In this document: piece by piece, positions 41,177 to 50,073 of the stretch
Layout: each line of letters opens with the position of its first letter
Position numbering within the stretch: the first letter of the stretch is position 1
Origin: Haematobacter genomosp. 1
GTDB lineage: Bacteria; Pseudomonadota; Alphaproteobacteria; Rhodobacterales; Rhodobacteraceae
DNA: 64,000 nucleotides
Assembly (NCBI RefSeq): GCF_002196855.1
Contig: NZ_NIPW01000011.1
Coordinates: 1 to 64,000, forward strand
Reading direction: 5' to 3'
The notes under the pieces: model-generated
What the model was told of the DNA's origin: nothing
Database searches by the model: none
Seen by the model: the letters and a program-made list of their open reading frames with translations, nothing else
Translations under genes and position numbers: made by a program

Positions 41177-41824
41177 TCATTCCTGGCCGAGCCCCTCCAC
41201 GAGCGGCACGAACCGCACGGAGCGAAGCTCTTCGTAATGCACGCCTTCTGCCGTGCGCGTGACCTTGATCAGGCTCTGCACCGCGTCCGACTGGCCGACG
41301 GGGAGCACCATGATACCCCCCTCGCGCAATTGGGCCAAGAGGGGGCCGGGCGGATCTTCTGCCGCAGCCGTGACGAGGATGCGGTCGAACGGCGCCTGCT
41401 CCGGCAACCCGTGGGATCCGTCGGCGGTAAAGGCGGTAATGTTGTGCAGGCCGAGTTGCTGGAACGTTGCCTCTGCCTGCCGGACGAGCCTGCGATGCCG
41501 GTCGATCGTATAGACGCGGCGGACAAGCTGCGACAGGATCGCGGCCTGATAGCCGGAGCCGGTCCCGACCTCCAGCACCTTGTCGCGCGGGCCGGCTTCC
41601 AGCGCCTGCGTCATCAGGCCGACGATGGAGGGCTGGGAGATGGTCTGGCCGCAGGCGATGGGCAGGGGTGTGTCGTCATAGGCGCGTTCGGCAAAGACAC
41701 CGGTGACAAAGCTGCCCCTGTCGATCCTTTCCATCGCCGCCAGCACGCGCGTATCCGTCACCCCGCGGGATCGTAGGGTGAAGAGAAAGCGCATCTTTCG
41801 TTCGGAGAGCTCGTCCTCCGTCAT
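41177..41824 (-). CDS. pcm: Protein-L-isoaspartate O-methyltransferase
   Basis: The 215-aa product is typical in length. Landmarks are [20 protein letters not shown], the SAM-binding loop [14 protein letters not shown], and [13 protein letters not shown]. It methylates isoaspartyl residues to start repair of damaged proteins, using SAM in the cytoplasm. It starts three bases after the surE stop, so the two are co-transcribed. Confidence 0.95.
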   Translation of the reverse strand: MTEDELSERKMRFLFTLRSRGVTDTRVLAAMERIDRGSFVTGVFAERAYDDTPLPIACGQTISQPSIVGLMTQALEAGPRDKVLEVGTGSGYQAAILSQLVRRVYTIDRHRRLVRQAEATFQQLGLHNITAFTADGSHGLPEQAPFDRILVTAAAEDPPGPLLAQLREGGIMVLPVGQSDAVQSLIKVTRTAEGVHYEELRSVRFVPLVEGLGQE

Positions 41825-41827
41825 CGT

Positions 41828-42616
41828 TCAGGAGGCGAAACGTGCGCGCAGCGTTTCCACCGCGTCGTGAGCGGTCAGATCGGCGCGGAGCGGGGTGATG
41901 GAAATGTAATCATCGAGGTTGGCTGCAACGTCGCTGCCTTCTTCGGTCCGCAGGTGCTGCGGCCCGCCCTTGATCCACAGGAAGCGCCGCCCGGTCGGGG
42001 AGATCGTCGCCTCCGCCGTGAAAAGGCCCTCTCCGCGAAAACCCTGTCTGGTGATCCGGCTTCCCTTCACATCGGCCGAGCCGATGGGCGGGAAGTTGAC
42101 GTTGTAGAACAGCCGGTAGCCCACCCCGTCCCACAGACCCTTCTCCAGCAGGTCGCCGACGACGCCCGCCCCGAATTCGGCTGCCGCATCGAACGGATCG
42201 GCAAGGTCGCGCGTCCGCGGCCCGAGGAATTGCGAAAGCGCAATCGCCTTCACCCCCTGCAAAGCCGCTTCCATCGCGCCGCCCAGGGTGCCGGAGTAGA
42301 GCGTGTTCTCTGCCGCGTTGTTGCCGCTGTTCACACCCGACAGCACCAGATCAGGCTTGGCGCCGTCCATCACGTCGTGGATCGCTGCCAGAACGCAGTC
42401 GGCTGGGGAGCCTTCGGCGGCGTAGGTGCGCTCCGCGAGACGGGCGATCATCATGGGACGGGTGTAGGAAATGCAATGGCCGACGCCGGATTGTTCAAAG
42501 GCGGGGGCGACGACCCAGACCTCCCCCTTCGGCCCTGCGACCCTGTTGGCGATGGCGATGGCAACCTTCAAGCCCGGCGCGTTGATCCCGTCGTCGTTCG
42601 TCACAAGAATTCGCAT
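41828..42616 (-). CDS. surE: 5'/3'-nucleotidase SurE
   Basis: The 262-aa product has the metal-binding N-terminus [47 protein letters not shown] and FYNVNFPP, all diagnostic of SurE. It dephosphorylates nucleoside monophosphates in stationary phase. First gene of the surE-pcm-nlpD operon. Confidence 0.96.
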   Translation of the reverse strand: MRILVTNDDGINAPGLKVAIAIANRVAGPKGEVWVVAPAFEQSGVGHCISYTRPMMIARLAERTYAAEGSPADCVLAAIHDVMDGAKPDLVLSGVNSGNNAAENTLYSGTLGGAMEAALQGVKAIALSQFLGPRTRDLADPFDAAAEFGAGVVGDLLEKGLWDGVGYRLFYNVNFPPIGSADVKGSRITRQGFRGEGLFTAEATISPTGRRFLWIKGGPQHLRTEEGSDVAANLDDYISITPLRADLTAHDAVETLRARFAS

Positions 42617-42677
42617 GTCACCGTCCCCTTATTCCGCTCCTGATTAGAGCAGGGGAGGCGTCAGGTAAAGCGAACGG

Positions 42678-42860
42678 TCAGGCGCGCTGCTTCTGGCGCC
42701 ACACCCCCCAGGCGCCGGTGATCGCGGCAGAGGCGACCGCCCCCGTGGCGCACCCCACCATCCAGATCGGCAACGCGCGACCCGGATCACCTGTGAGCAT
42801 GATGTGAAGGGCCAGCATCAGCAGGCCGAAGAGGCTTCCGAAAACCGCATGTCCCGCCAT
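42678..42860 (-). CDS. Small two-TM membrane protein
   Basis: The 60-aa product has two hydrophobic segments (FGSLFGLLMLALHIML and IWMVGCATGAVASAAITG) and a basic tail (RQKQRA), giving a hairpin topology. I prefer ATG 42860; a longer frame starts at 42887. It lies 61 bases upstream of surE. No family recognised. Confidence 0.55.
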   Translation of the reverse strand: MAGHAVFGSLFGLLMLALHIMLTGDPGRALPIWMVGCATGAVASAAITGAWGVWRQKQRA

Positions 42861-42986
42861 TCCGTCCCCCTTGTCGCATTGGCGCATGCGGCCCGGATGA
42901 CAGACGGGCAGGGATGCGCGATTCGATTGCGAAGTCGGAAGAAAGACGCTCAGACGGGAAAAAAGTTCCCGCTTGCGCCGAAAATG

Positions 42987-43628
42987 TCACAGAACGGCGG
43001 AAAGCCGGGCAGCTTCGGAAAGTTCGGAGGTGAGGAGGGATCGATCCTCCCCCGGGAAGAACCGCGCCCGTGTGGCGGTCGGCATGGGCGCGGGCGTTTC
43101 CACCAGCACGCGGGGGCCGATCTTCACCGCTTCCGCCTGCCAGCTCCGGGCAAGGGAAATCTGCCCCGCCTTGGTCGCGCCGTAGGCACCGAAGAACTTT
43201 TCCCCCGCATGGGGATCGTCGAAGAACAGCGCCGTGCCACGCTCCGCCGCGCGGAGCAGCGGCTCTACCATGCCGATCAGCATGCCGGTGGCGCGCAGGT
43301 TCACGGCGAGGGAACGATCCCAGTCCTTGGTGTCGAGATGCCCCGCAGGGGTCAGCGGGGCCGCATGGATCGCCGCATGGACCCAGAGATCGACCTTGCC
43401 CCAGCGTTCGAAGATCGACAGGCACATCTGCCGCATCGCATCGTCGTTGGTGATGTCCATGGGAGCGAGCGTCGCCGCGCCGCCCTTTTGCTGGATACGG
43501 TCGTCCAGCTCCTCCAGCCCGCCGATGGTGCGGGCGACGGCGACGATGTGATAGTCACCCGCGAGAGCTTCCGCCATCGCGGCACCAAGACCGCGGGAGG
43601 CGCCTGTCACCAAGGCAATCTTCGTCAT
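42987..43628 (-). CDS. Short-chain dehydrogenase/reductase
   Basis: The 213-aa product has the Rossmann motif ALVTGASRGLGAAM and the YGATKAG active site (Tyr and Lys three apart, YxxxK). VHAAIHAAPL stands in place of the canonical NNAG. Its ATG shares bases with the purF stop, so it is translationally coupled to purF. Substrate unknown; the C-terminus is short for the family. Confidence 0.85.
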   Translation of the reverse strand: MTKIALVTGASRGLGAAMAEALAGDYHIVAVARTIGGLEELDDRIQQKGGAATLAPMDITNDDAMRQMCLSIFERWGKVDLWVHAAIHAAPLTPAGHLDTKDWDRSLAVNLRATGMLIGMVEPLLRAAERGTALFFDDPHAGEKFFGAYGATKAGQISLARSWQAEAVKIGPRVLVETPAPMPTATRARFFPGEDRSLLTSELSEAARLSAVL

Positions 43629-45094
43629 TCGGCGGCGGTCTTCATCTGAAAGCCCTTCTCCACCATATCGGCGGGGAACACGGGGTAATCGCCTGAGAAA
43701 CAGGCATCGCAATACTGGGGTTGCGCCTTGTCGCGGCCCGCGGCCTCTCCTGCTGCACGGTAGAGACCGTCAAGGGAGATGAAGCGGAGCGAATCCACGC
43801 CGAGATAATCCCGCATCTCGTCCTCCGTCATGTGGGAGGCGAGAAGCTTGTCCCGATCCGGCGTATCGACGCCGTAGAAGCAGGGCCAGGCGGTGGGTGG
43901 AGAGGCGATACGGAAATGCACCTCCGCGGCACCGGCGTCGAGGATCATCTCCTTGATCTTGCGGCTGGTGGTGCCGCGGACGACGGAATCGTCCACCAAT
44001 ATCACCCGCTTGCCCTTGATGAGCGCGCGGTTGACGTTGAGCTTCAGGCGAACGCCCATGTTGCGGATCTGCTCGGTGGGTTCGATGAAGGTCCGGCCCA
44101 TGTACTGGTTGCGGATGATGCCCATGGCATAGGGAATACCGCTTTCCTGGCTGAACCCGATCGCGGCGGGGGTGCCGCTGTCGGGCACCGGGCAGACCAG
44201 ATCGGCCTCCACCGGAGCCTCGCGCGCCAGCTCAACGCCGATCTGCCGGCGCGTCTCATAGACCGAGCGGCCGCCGAGGATGGAGTCGGGGCGCGAGAAA
44301 TACACATGCTCGAAGATGCAGAACCGCGGCTTCATCGGCGCGAAGGGGCGGAAGCTCTCGATCACGCCGCTGTCGGAGATGACGATCATCTCGCCCGCTT
44401 CGACTTCGCGAATGAACTCCGCCCCGATGATGTCGAGCCCGCAGGTCTCCGAAGACAGCGCCCAGCCGTCGCCGATCCGGCCCAGAACCAGCGGTCGCAC
44501 GCCCAGCGGGTCGCGCACGCCGATCAGCTTCGTCCGCGTCATGGCGATGACGGAGAACGCCCCCTCCACCCGGCGGAGCGCGTCCTTCATCCGCTCGGGG
44601 ATGTCCCGTTGGATGGAGCGCGCCATCAGGTGGATGATGCATTCGCTGTCGGAGGAGGACTGGAAGATGGAGCCGCGCTCGATCAGTTCCCGGCGCAGCT
44701 GTGCGGCATTCGTCAGGTTGCCGTTATGCGCTATGGCCGCGCCGCCCATGGAAAACTCGCCGAAGAACGGCTGCACGTCCCGGATGGCCGTGTTGCCCTT
44801 CGAACCGGCGGTGGAATAGCGCACATGCCCGATGCCGATGGAACCGGGCAGCGTCTTCATCACCTCGGCATCGGTGAAGTTGTCGCGCACGTAGCCGAAT
44901 CGGCGGGCGGAGTTGAAACCGGTCGCGGGATCATGCGTCACGATCCCGCCCGCCTCCTGTCCGCGGTGCTGGAGGGCGTGCATGCCGAGGGCGACAAAAT
45001 TGGCTGCATCGGTCACACCGATGACACCAAATATGCCGCATTCTTCTTTCAGCTTATCGTCGTCGAACGGATGGCTGTGCTGCTCGTCGCGCAT
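43625..45094 (-). CDS. purF: Amidophosphoribosyltransferase
   Basis: The 489-aa product catalyses the first step of purine synthesis (PRPP + Gln to 5-phosphoribosylamine). EECGIFGVIG places the nucleophile Cys at about residue 19, so an N-terminal propeptide must be removed, as in Bacillus-type PurF. The PRPP motif VILVDDSVVRGTTS is near residue 365. C-terminal CDACFSGDYP fits the 4Fe-4S ligand region of that type. Followed by the SDR gene; cvpA lies upstream, as in many bacteria. Confidence 0.96.
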   Translation of the reverse strand: MRDEQHSHPFDDDKLKEECGIFGVIGVTDAANFVALGMHALQHRGQEAGGIVTHDPATGFNSARRFGYVRDNFTDAEVMKTLPGSIGIGHVRYSTAGSKGNTAIRDVQPFFGEFSMGGAAIAHNGNLTNAAQLRRELIERGSIFQSSSDSECIIHLMARSIQRDIPERMKDALRRVEGAFSVIAMTRTKLIGVRDPLGVRPLVLGRIGDGWALSSETCGLDIIGAEFIREVEAGEMIVISDSGVIESFRPFAPMKPRFCIFEHVYFSRPDSILGGRSVYETRRQIGVELAREAPVEADLVCPVPDSGTPAAIGFSQESGIPYAMGIIRNQYMGRTFIEPTEQIRNMGVRLKLNVNRALIKGKRVILVDDSVVRGTTSRKIKEMILDAGAAEVHFRIASPPTAWPCFYGVDTPDRDKLLASHMTEDEMRDYLGVDSLRFISLDGLYRAAGEAAGRDKAQPQYCDACFSGDYPVFPADMVEKGFQMKTAAE

Positions 45095-45189
45095 GGCGCG
45101 TCCTCCGAATCCGGGGCGGGGGGAACGTCGTGCCCCACATAGTAACTCGGGACGCCGAAGTCATCCCCCTGAAAGTGCACAGCCGGTCT

Positions 45190-45786
45190 TCAGTTCTGCG
45201 CAGGGGTCGCGGGAAGATCAGGCGTGACGACCGGCGCGCCGCAGCTCCCGACCAACTGCTCATAGCGCGAGACGATCCAGCCCGGCGCATCCGCGGGGAT
45301 CGACCGGTCGATATTCCCCTGCACGGAGGAGAAAATCTGCGCGGAACGGGAGTTGTCCACCATCGGGATCGACGTGCCCGACATCGCACGATCATAGACC
45401 ACGAAGGCCACCGCCACGAGCAGCAGACCCCTGAGAACCCCGAAGAAGAATCCCAGCCCTTGATCCAGCCCGCCGAGCGCCGAGCGCTGCACGACCCCGG
45501 AGAACAGCGGCGTGAACAGCGAGGCCAGCACCAGCGCCACCGCGAAGACCGCGGCAAAGGCGGCGATCAGCGACAGTTCGCAACTGTCGGCGAGAAACTT
45601 GTTCAGGCCGGGGATTTCGCGAATCAGCGGTTCCGCAGCGGGGGCGAAGATGTAGGCGAGGATCGCCGCCACGATCCAGCCCGCGATGGCCATCGCCTCC
45701 CGCACGAAACCGCGCGAATAGGCGAGAAGCGCCGAGACGACGATGACGGCGGCCACGACCGCGTCGATGATGGTGAAGCCCTGCAT
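45190..45786 (-). CDS. cvpA: CvpA family membrane protein
   Basis: The 198-aa product has four TM segments (IIDAVVAAVIVVSALLAYSR; AMAIAGWIVAAILAYIFAPA; a segment at about 70-95; and VLRGLLLVAVAFVVYDRAM), the CvpA topology. CvpA proteins are needed for colicin V production in E. coli and affect envelope stress; the exact role is not established. It lies upstream of purF, as in E. coli, and 21 bases downstream of radA. Confidence 0.92.
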   Translation of the reverse strand: MQGFTIIDAVVAAVIVVSALLAYSRGFVREAMAIAGWIVAAILAYIFAPAAEPLIREIPGLNKFLADSCELSLIAAFAAVFAVALVLASLFTPLFSGVVQRSALGGLDQGLGFFFGVLRGLLLVAVAFVVYDRAMSGTSIPMVDNSRSAQIFSSVQGNIDRSIPADAPGWIVSRYEQLVGSCGAPVVTPDLPATPAQN

Positions 45787-45807
45787 CTGTCCCTGCTCCG
45801 CTGTCGT

Positions 45808-47172
45808 CTATCCTGCGCCGAACGTCTCGCCCACAAAGGCGGCGAGATCGGCGAAACCGCGCAGCCCGTCATCCCCTTCGGGGCTTTCTACGCTGCGGGC
45901 GGGCGCGATGGCTCGTGAAAAACCAAGTTTCCGCGCTTCTTTCAACCTGTTTTCCGTCTGGGACACCGGCCGGAGCGCGCCGGAGAGGCTGATCTCTCCG
46001 AAAACCACGGTCTCCGGGGGCAGCGCCGCATCCTCCCGCGCGGAAAGAAGCGCCGCCGCCACGGCCAGATCCGCGGCCGGTTCGGAGATTCGCAGCCCGC
46101 CCGCGACGTTCAGATAGACGTCCAGCCCGCCGAAGGGGATGCCGCAGCGCGCCTCCAGCACGGCGAGGATCATGGCGAGCCGCCCTCCGTCCCAGCCGAC
46201 GACGCTGCGCCGCGCGCTTCCGGGGGGCGAGGGGGCGACGAGCGCCTGTATCTCCACCAGCAGGGGCCGCGTTCCCTCGATCCCCGCGAAGACGACAGAG
46301 CCGGGGCTGGGCCGCTCCCGTTCCGACAGGAACAGGGCGGAGGGATTGGCGACTTCCGCCAGACCGGTGCCGGTCATCTCGAACACGCCGATCTCGTCCG
46401 AGGGGCCGAAGCGGTTCTTGACCGCGCGGAGAATGCGGAACTGATGCCCGCGCTCGCCCTCGAAATAGAGCACGGTATCGACCATGTGCTCCACCACGCG
46501 GGGGCCGGCGATCTGCCCTTCCTTGGTGACATGGCCCACGATGATGACGGCGGTGTTGCGCCGCTTGGCGAAGGTGACGAGCTCATGCGCCGCCGCCCGA
46601 ACCTGCGCCACCGAACCGGGAGCGCTCTCGACCGTATCGGACCACATGGTCTGGATCGAATCGACGATGACGAGGTCGGGCTTCTCCGCCTCCAGCGTCG
46701 CGATGATGTCGCGGAGCGCGGTTTCGGCGGCCAGCCGGAGCGGCGCGCCGCCAAGTCCCAGCCGCTCCGCCCGCATCCTGACCTGCGCGGGCGCTTCCTC
46801 GCCCGTGACATAGATGACCGAGAGGCCCGCTTGCGCGAAACTGGCGGCGGCCTGAAGCAGCAGGGTGGACTTGCCGATACCGGGATCGCCCCCCACCAGC
46901 ACGGCGGAAGCCGGGACCAGGCCGCCGCCCAGCACCCGGTCAAGCTCCCCCATGCCGGAGGCGGTGCGGGCGGGCGGAGGCTCCCGCGCGGCAAGGTCGC
47001 CCAGGGGCACCATGCGGCCGCGAAGCTTGCCCAGCCCTTTCGGCGCGGCGGAAAGCGGTGCCTCCTCCACGATGGTGTTCCACGCGCCGCAGGCGTCGCA
47101 GCGGCCCGACCATTTGGAATAGGTCGCACCGCAGGCGGTGCAGGCGAAGGTGGGGGAGGGGGCGCGGGCCAT
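45808..47172 (-). CDS. radA: DNA repair protein RadA
   Basis: The 454-aa product has an N-terminal C4 zinc finger (CTACGATYSKWSGRCDACG), a RecA-like ATPase with Walker A GGDPGIGKST near residue 92, the RadA motif VKNRFG near 252, and a C-terminal Lon-like domain (LDVYLNVAGGLRISEPAADL). It promotes branch migration in recombinational repair. Confidence 0.96.
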   Translation of the reverse strand: MARAPSPTFACTACGATYSKWSGRCDACGAWNTIVEEAPLSAAPKGLGKLRGRMVPLGDLAAREPPPARTASGMGELDRVLGGGLVPASAVLVGGDPGIGKSTLLLQAAASFAQAGLSVIYVTGEEAPAQVRMRAERLGLGGAPLRLAAETALRDIIATLEAEKPDLVIVDSIQTMWSDTVESAPGSVAQVRAAAHELVTFAKRRNTAVIIVGHVTKEGQIAGPRVVEHMVDTVLYFEGERGHQFRILRAVKNRFGPSDEIGVFEMTGTGLAEVANPSALFLSERERPSPGSVVFAGIEGTRPLLVEIQALVAPSPPGSARRSVVGWDGGRLAMILAVLEARCGIPFGGLDVYLNVAGGLRISEPAADLAVAAALLSAREDAALPPETVVFGEISLSGALRPVSQTENRLKEARKLGFSRAIAPARSVESPEGDDGLRGFADLAAFVGETFGAG

Positions 47173-47291
47173 GCTCCCTTCTGCCCGACCCCCGTGCCGC
47201 CTTCAAGCCCGTCCGGGCCCCGCGGTGGCTCTGCGGTGCCTGCGACCCCGAGTGCTTGGGTTGGCGGAACAGGTGCCATGGGAGCCGGCTG

Positions 47292-47440
47292 CGTTAAAAG
47301 GCCGCTGAAACAGTCCGAACTGTCATGCCGTGCGCCGGAAATCGGAAAATCGGCCCGGGAATGCCACCGGATTGATTTCCGGCTGTATTTCGCCTGATTG
47401 GGAAGAATCTCCGCTCCAACGCAGACCAAAAAGCCCTTTT
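47292..47440 (+). repeat. Dispersed intergenic repeat, copy A
   Basis: Shares blocks with copies near 53.1, 54.3 and 58.4 kb: AATCGGCCCGGGAATG, then ATTTCCGGCTG, GATTTCCGC/GAATCTCCGC and GCGGACC/GCAGACCAAAA. GGCCGCTGAAA near its left end resembles the terminal inverted repeat of copy B. It lies in the 436-base gap between the divergent radA and ABC transporter genes, where no gene is visible. Confidence 0.65.
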
Positions 47441-47608
47441 AAATCGCCTGCGAGAGGACGTTTCCGGTCGGGGGGCGTTTCAGCGGGCGGGCTTTTCGGG
47501 CAGGAGGCATTTCCGCCAGGCACGTTTCCGGCGGGCTGTCGCGTATCAGACTTCCGGCCTGCTTGCCGCAGGGCGCGTCTGGGCATAAACGGGAGCAAAG
47601 GAGACAGC

Positions 47609-49402
47609 ATGGCGCGCGGCAATTCGGCAATCGGGGCGGACCGGGCGAAATCCCGCAGGGTTGGTTCCCTGCGCGGACTGGTGCCGTTCATCCGGCCCTA
47701 CCGTGTTCTGGCCATCGCTGCGGTGCTGGCGCTGATCCTGACGGCGGGCGTGTCGCTGATCCTGCCCATGGCCGTCCGGCGGGTGGTCGATGGCTTCGGG
47801 TCGGACGCGCTGCTGCTCGACACCTATTTCACCGCTTTTCTCGGCATCGCCGCGCTGCTCGCGGTGGGAACGGGCCTGCGCTACTATCTCGTCACCCGGC
47901 TGGGGGAGCGGGTGGTCGCCGATATCCGCAAGGCGGTGTTTGACAGGGTCATCAGCCTCAGCCCCGGTTTCTATGAGCGGGTGATGAGCGGAGAGGTGCT
48001 CTCCCGCATCACCACCGACACGACGGTGATCCTGTCGGTGATCGGCTCCTCCATCTCCGTTGCGATGCGCAATGCGATCATCGTGTTGGGCGGCACCCTG
48101 CTGATGCTGTTCACATCGGCCAAGCTGACGGGGCTCGTGCTGCTCATCGTGCCGCTGGTGATCGTGCCCATCGTGACGCTGGGGCGCAGGCTCCGGGCGG
48201 AATCGCGGACAAGTCAGGACTGGATCGCCGCCTCCGCCGGGAATGCCTCCGAGGCGCTGACCGCCGTGCAGACGGTGCAGGCCTTCGGCCATGAGCCGGA
48301 GACGCGCGCCGCCTTCGCCCGCGTGACGGAGAAGGCCTATGCCTCCGCCCAGCGGCGCATTGGCACGCGGGCGGTGATGACGATGATCGTCATCTTCCTT
48401 GTCTTTGCCGGCGTGGTAGGGGTTCTCTGGGTCGGGGCGCGCGATGTTCGTGCCGATGCGATGAGCATCGGCGCCCTCGTGCAGTTCGTGATCTACGCCA
48501 TTCTGGTTGCGGGGGCCGTCGGTTCGCTGTCGGAGACTTGGGGAGAGGTGCAGCGCGCCGCGGGTGCGACCGAGCGCCTGCTGGAACTGCTGGCGACGGA
48601 GGACGAGATCACGGATCCCGCCGCGCCCGTTCCCCTGCCGCGCCCCGTCCGGGGAGAGGTCGCCTTCCGCGACGTGTCCTTCCACTATCCCACCCGTTCC
48701 CAACGGTCGGCGCTGGAGGATTTCACCCTCACCGTCCGGCCCGGAGAGACGGTGGCCCTCGTCGGTCCGTCCGGGGCGGGCAAGTCGACCGTGCTGCAGC
48801 TGCTCCTCCGCTTCCGCGACCCGGATGCAGGCAGCGTGACGCTTGACGGGATCGACCTGCGCGACATGGCGCGGGGCGACTTCCGCGCCGCCCTCTCGCT
48901 CGTGCCGCAGGATCCGGTGATCTTCGCGGCGACCGCGCGGGACAATATCCGTTTCGGCAGGCCCGATGCGACGGACGAGGAAGTGGCCGCCGCCGCCCGG
49001 GCCGCCGCCGCGCATGACTTCCTCATCGCCCTGCCGGATGGCTATGACACCTGGCTTGGCGAGCGGGGCGTGGTTCTGTCGGGCGGCCAGCGGCAGCGGA
49101 TCGCCATTGCCCGCGCCATTCTCCGCGACGCACCCGTTCTGCTGCTGGACGAGGCGACCTCCGCCCTCGACGCCGAAAGCGAGCGTGCGGTGCAGCGCGC
49201 CGTTGCCCGGCTGTCTGAGGGGCGCACGACCATCGTCGTGGCCCACCGCCTTGCCACCGTCAGAAGCGCCGACCGGATCGTCGTGCTGGACGAGGGGCGG
49301 ATTGTCGCAGAGGGCACCCATGAGACGCTCGTGGCCGAAGGCGGGCTCTACGCGCGGCTCGCACGTCTCCAGTTCGCCGAAGGACTGCAAGCGGCGGAGT
49401 AG
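47609..49402 (+). CDS. ABC exporter with fused membrane and ATPase domains
   Basis: The 597-aa product has six TM segments in residues 30-310 and a C-terminal ATPase: Walker A GPSGAGKST (about residue 388), signature LSGGQ, Walker B LLLDEATSAL and the H-loop VVAHRLAT. The MsbA/LmrA-like half-transporter would work as a homodimer exporting lipids or drugs; substrate cannot be read from sequence. ATG 47609 has AAGGAGA upstream. Confidence 0.9.
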   Translation: MARGNSAIGADRAKSRRVGSLRGLVPFIRPYRVLAIAAVLALILTAGVSLILPMAVRRVVDGFGSDALLLDTYFTAFLGIAALLAVGTGLRYYLVTRLGERVVADIRKAVFDRVISLSPGFYERVMSGEVLSRITTDTTVILSVIGSSISVAMRNAIIVLGGTLLMLFTSAKLTGLVLLIVPLVIVPIVTLGRRLRAESRTSQDWIAASAGNASEALTAVQTVQAFGHEPETRAAFARVTEKAYASAQRRIGTRAVMTMIVIFLVFAGVVGVLWVGARDVRADAMSIGALVQFVIYAILVAGAVGSLSETWGEVQRAAGATERLLELLATEDEITDPAAPVPLPRPVRGEVAFRDVSFHYPTRSQRSALEDFTLTVRPGETVALVGPSGAGKSTVLQLLLRFRDPDAGSVTLDGIDLRDMARGDFRAALSLVPQDPVIFAATARDNIRFGRPDATDEEVAAAARAAAAHDFLIALPDGYDTWLGERGVVLSGGQRQRIAIARAILRDAPVLLLDEATSALDAESERAVQRAVARLSEGRTTIVVAHRLATVRSADRIVVLDEGRIVAEGTHETLVAEGGLYARLARLQFAEGLQAAE

Positions 49403-49481
49403 GGCTTGCCCTCCGCGCATCCAGCTACAGATTGTCGGGAGAACGGCACCGCCGAACGGTGCCGGAAACCGGAGGAAAACC

Positions 49482-49919
49482 ATGGGTGTATGGGATTTCG
49501 TCAAGGATGCTGGCAAGTCGCTTTTCGGCGGCGGCAAGGCGGAGGCGGCAACCACCGCTCCCGATGCCGAAGCGCTGAAAACCGAGGTCAAAAACCTTGG
49601 CCTGAACGACAGCGGCCTCCAGATCCAGACGGTAGGCGATACCGTCAAGGTGACGGGCAAGGCCGCGACACCGGAGGAGAAGGAGAAGGTGATCCTCGCC
49701 GTCGGCAACGTCGCGGGCGTGTCGAAGGTCGAGACCGATGATGACGATGGGCTGGAGCCGGTGTTCTACACGGTGAAGAAGGGCGACACGCTCTCGGCCA
49801 TTTCCAAGGCGACACTCGGTAACGCCAACCGCTACAACGAGATTTTTGAGGCGAACCGCCCGATGCTCAGCCATCCCGACAAGATCTATCCTGGACAGGT
49901 GCTGCGTATTCCGCAGTAA
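49482..49919 (+). CDS. kbp: BON-LysM protein Kbp (YgaU-like)
   Basis: The 145-aa product has an N-terminal amphipathic start, a BON domain (about residues 30-85: GLQIQTVGDTVKVTGKAATP) and a C-terminal LysM (YTVKKGDTLSAISKATLGNA, ending YPGQVLRIPQ). Length and domain order match E. coli Kbp (149 aa), a cytoplasmic K+-binding protein. No signal peptide. Confidence 0.88.
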   Translation: MGVWDFVKDAGKSLFGGGKAEAATTAPDAEALKTEVKNLGLNDSGLQIQTVGDTVKVTGKAATPEEKEKVILAVGNVAGVSKVETDDDDGLEPVFYTVKKGDTLSAISKATLGNANRYNEIFEANRPMLSHPDKIYPGQVLRIPQ

Positions 49920-50073
49920 CCTTGCGTTGCCCCGCTCCGACAGAAGGTGCAGCCTGTCGGGGTGGGGTTAACGTGGCGTAGCCGGGCCGCTCCCGCCCTT
50001 GCCTTTCCCCCCGTTCCTTTTGCATCCTGCCAGCCGATAGCGGAGGGGCTGTCAGTCAAGGAGGACCGAACGA

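Noticed and set aside
47546-49708. Long minus-strand frame over the ABC transporter gene
   Set aside because: It is a GC-rich shadow of a confident plus-strand gene; its peptide is His/Arg/Gln-rich without domains.
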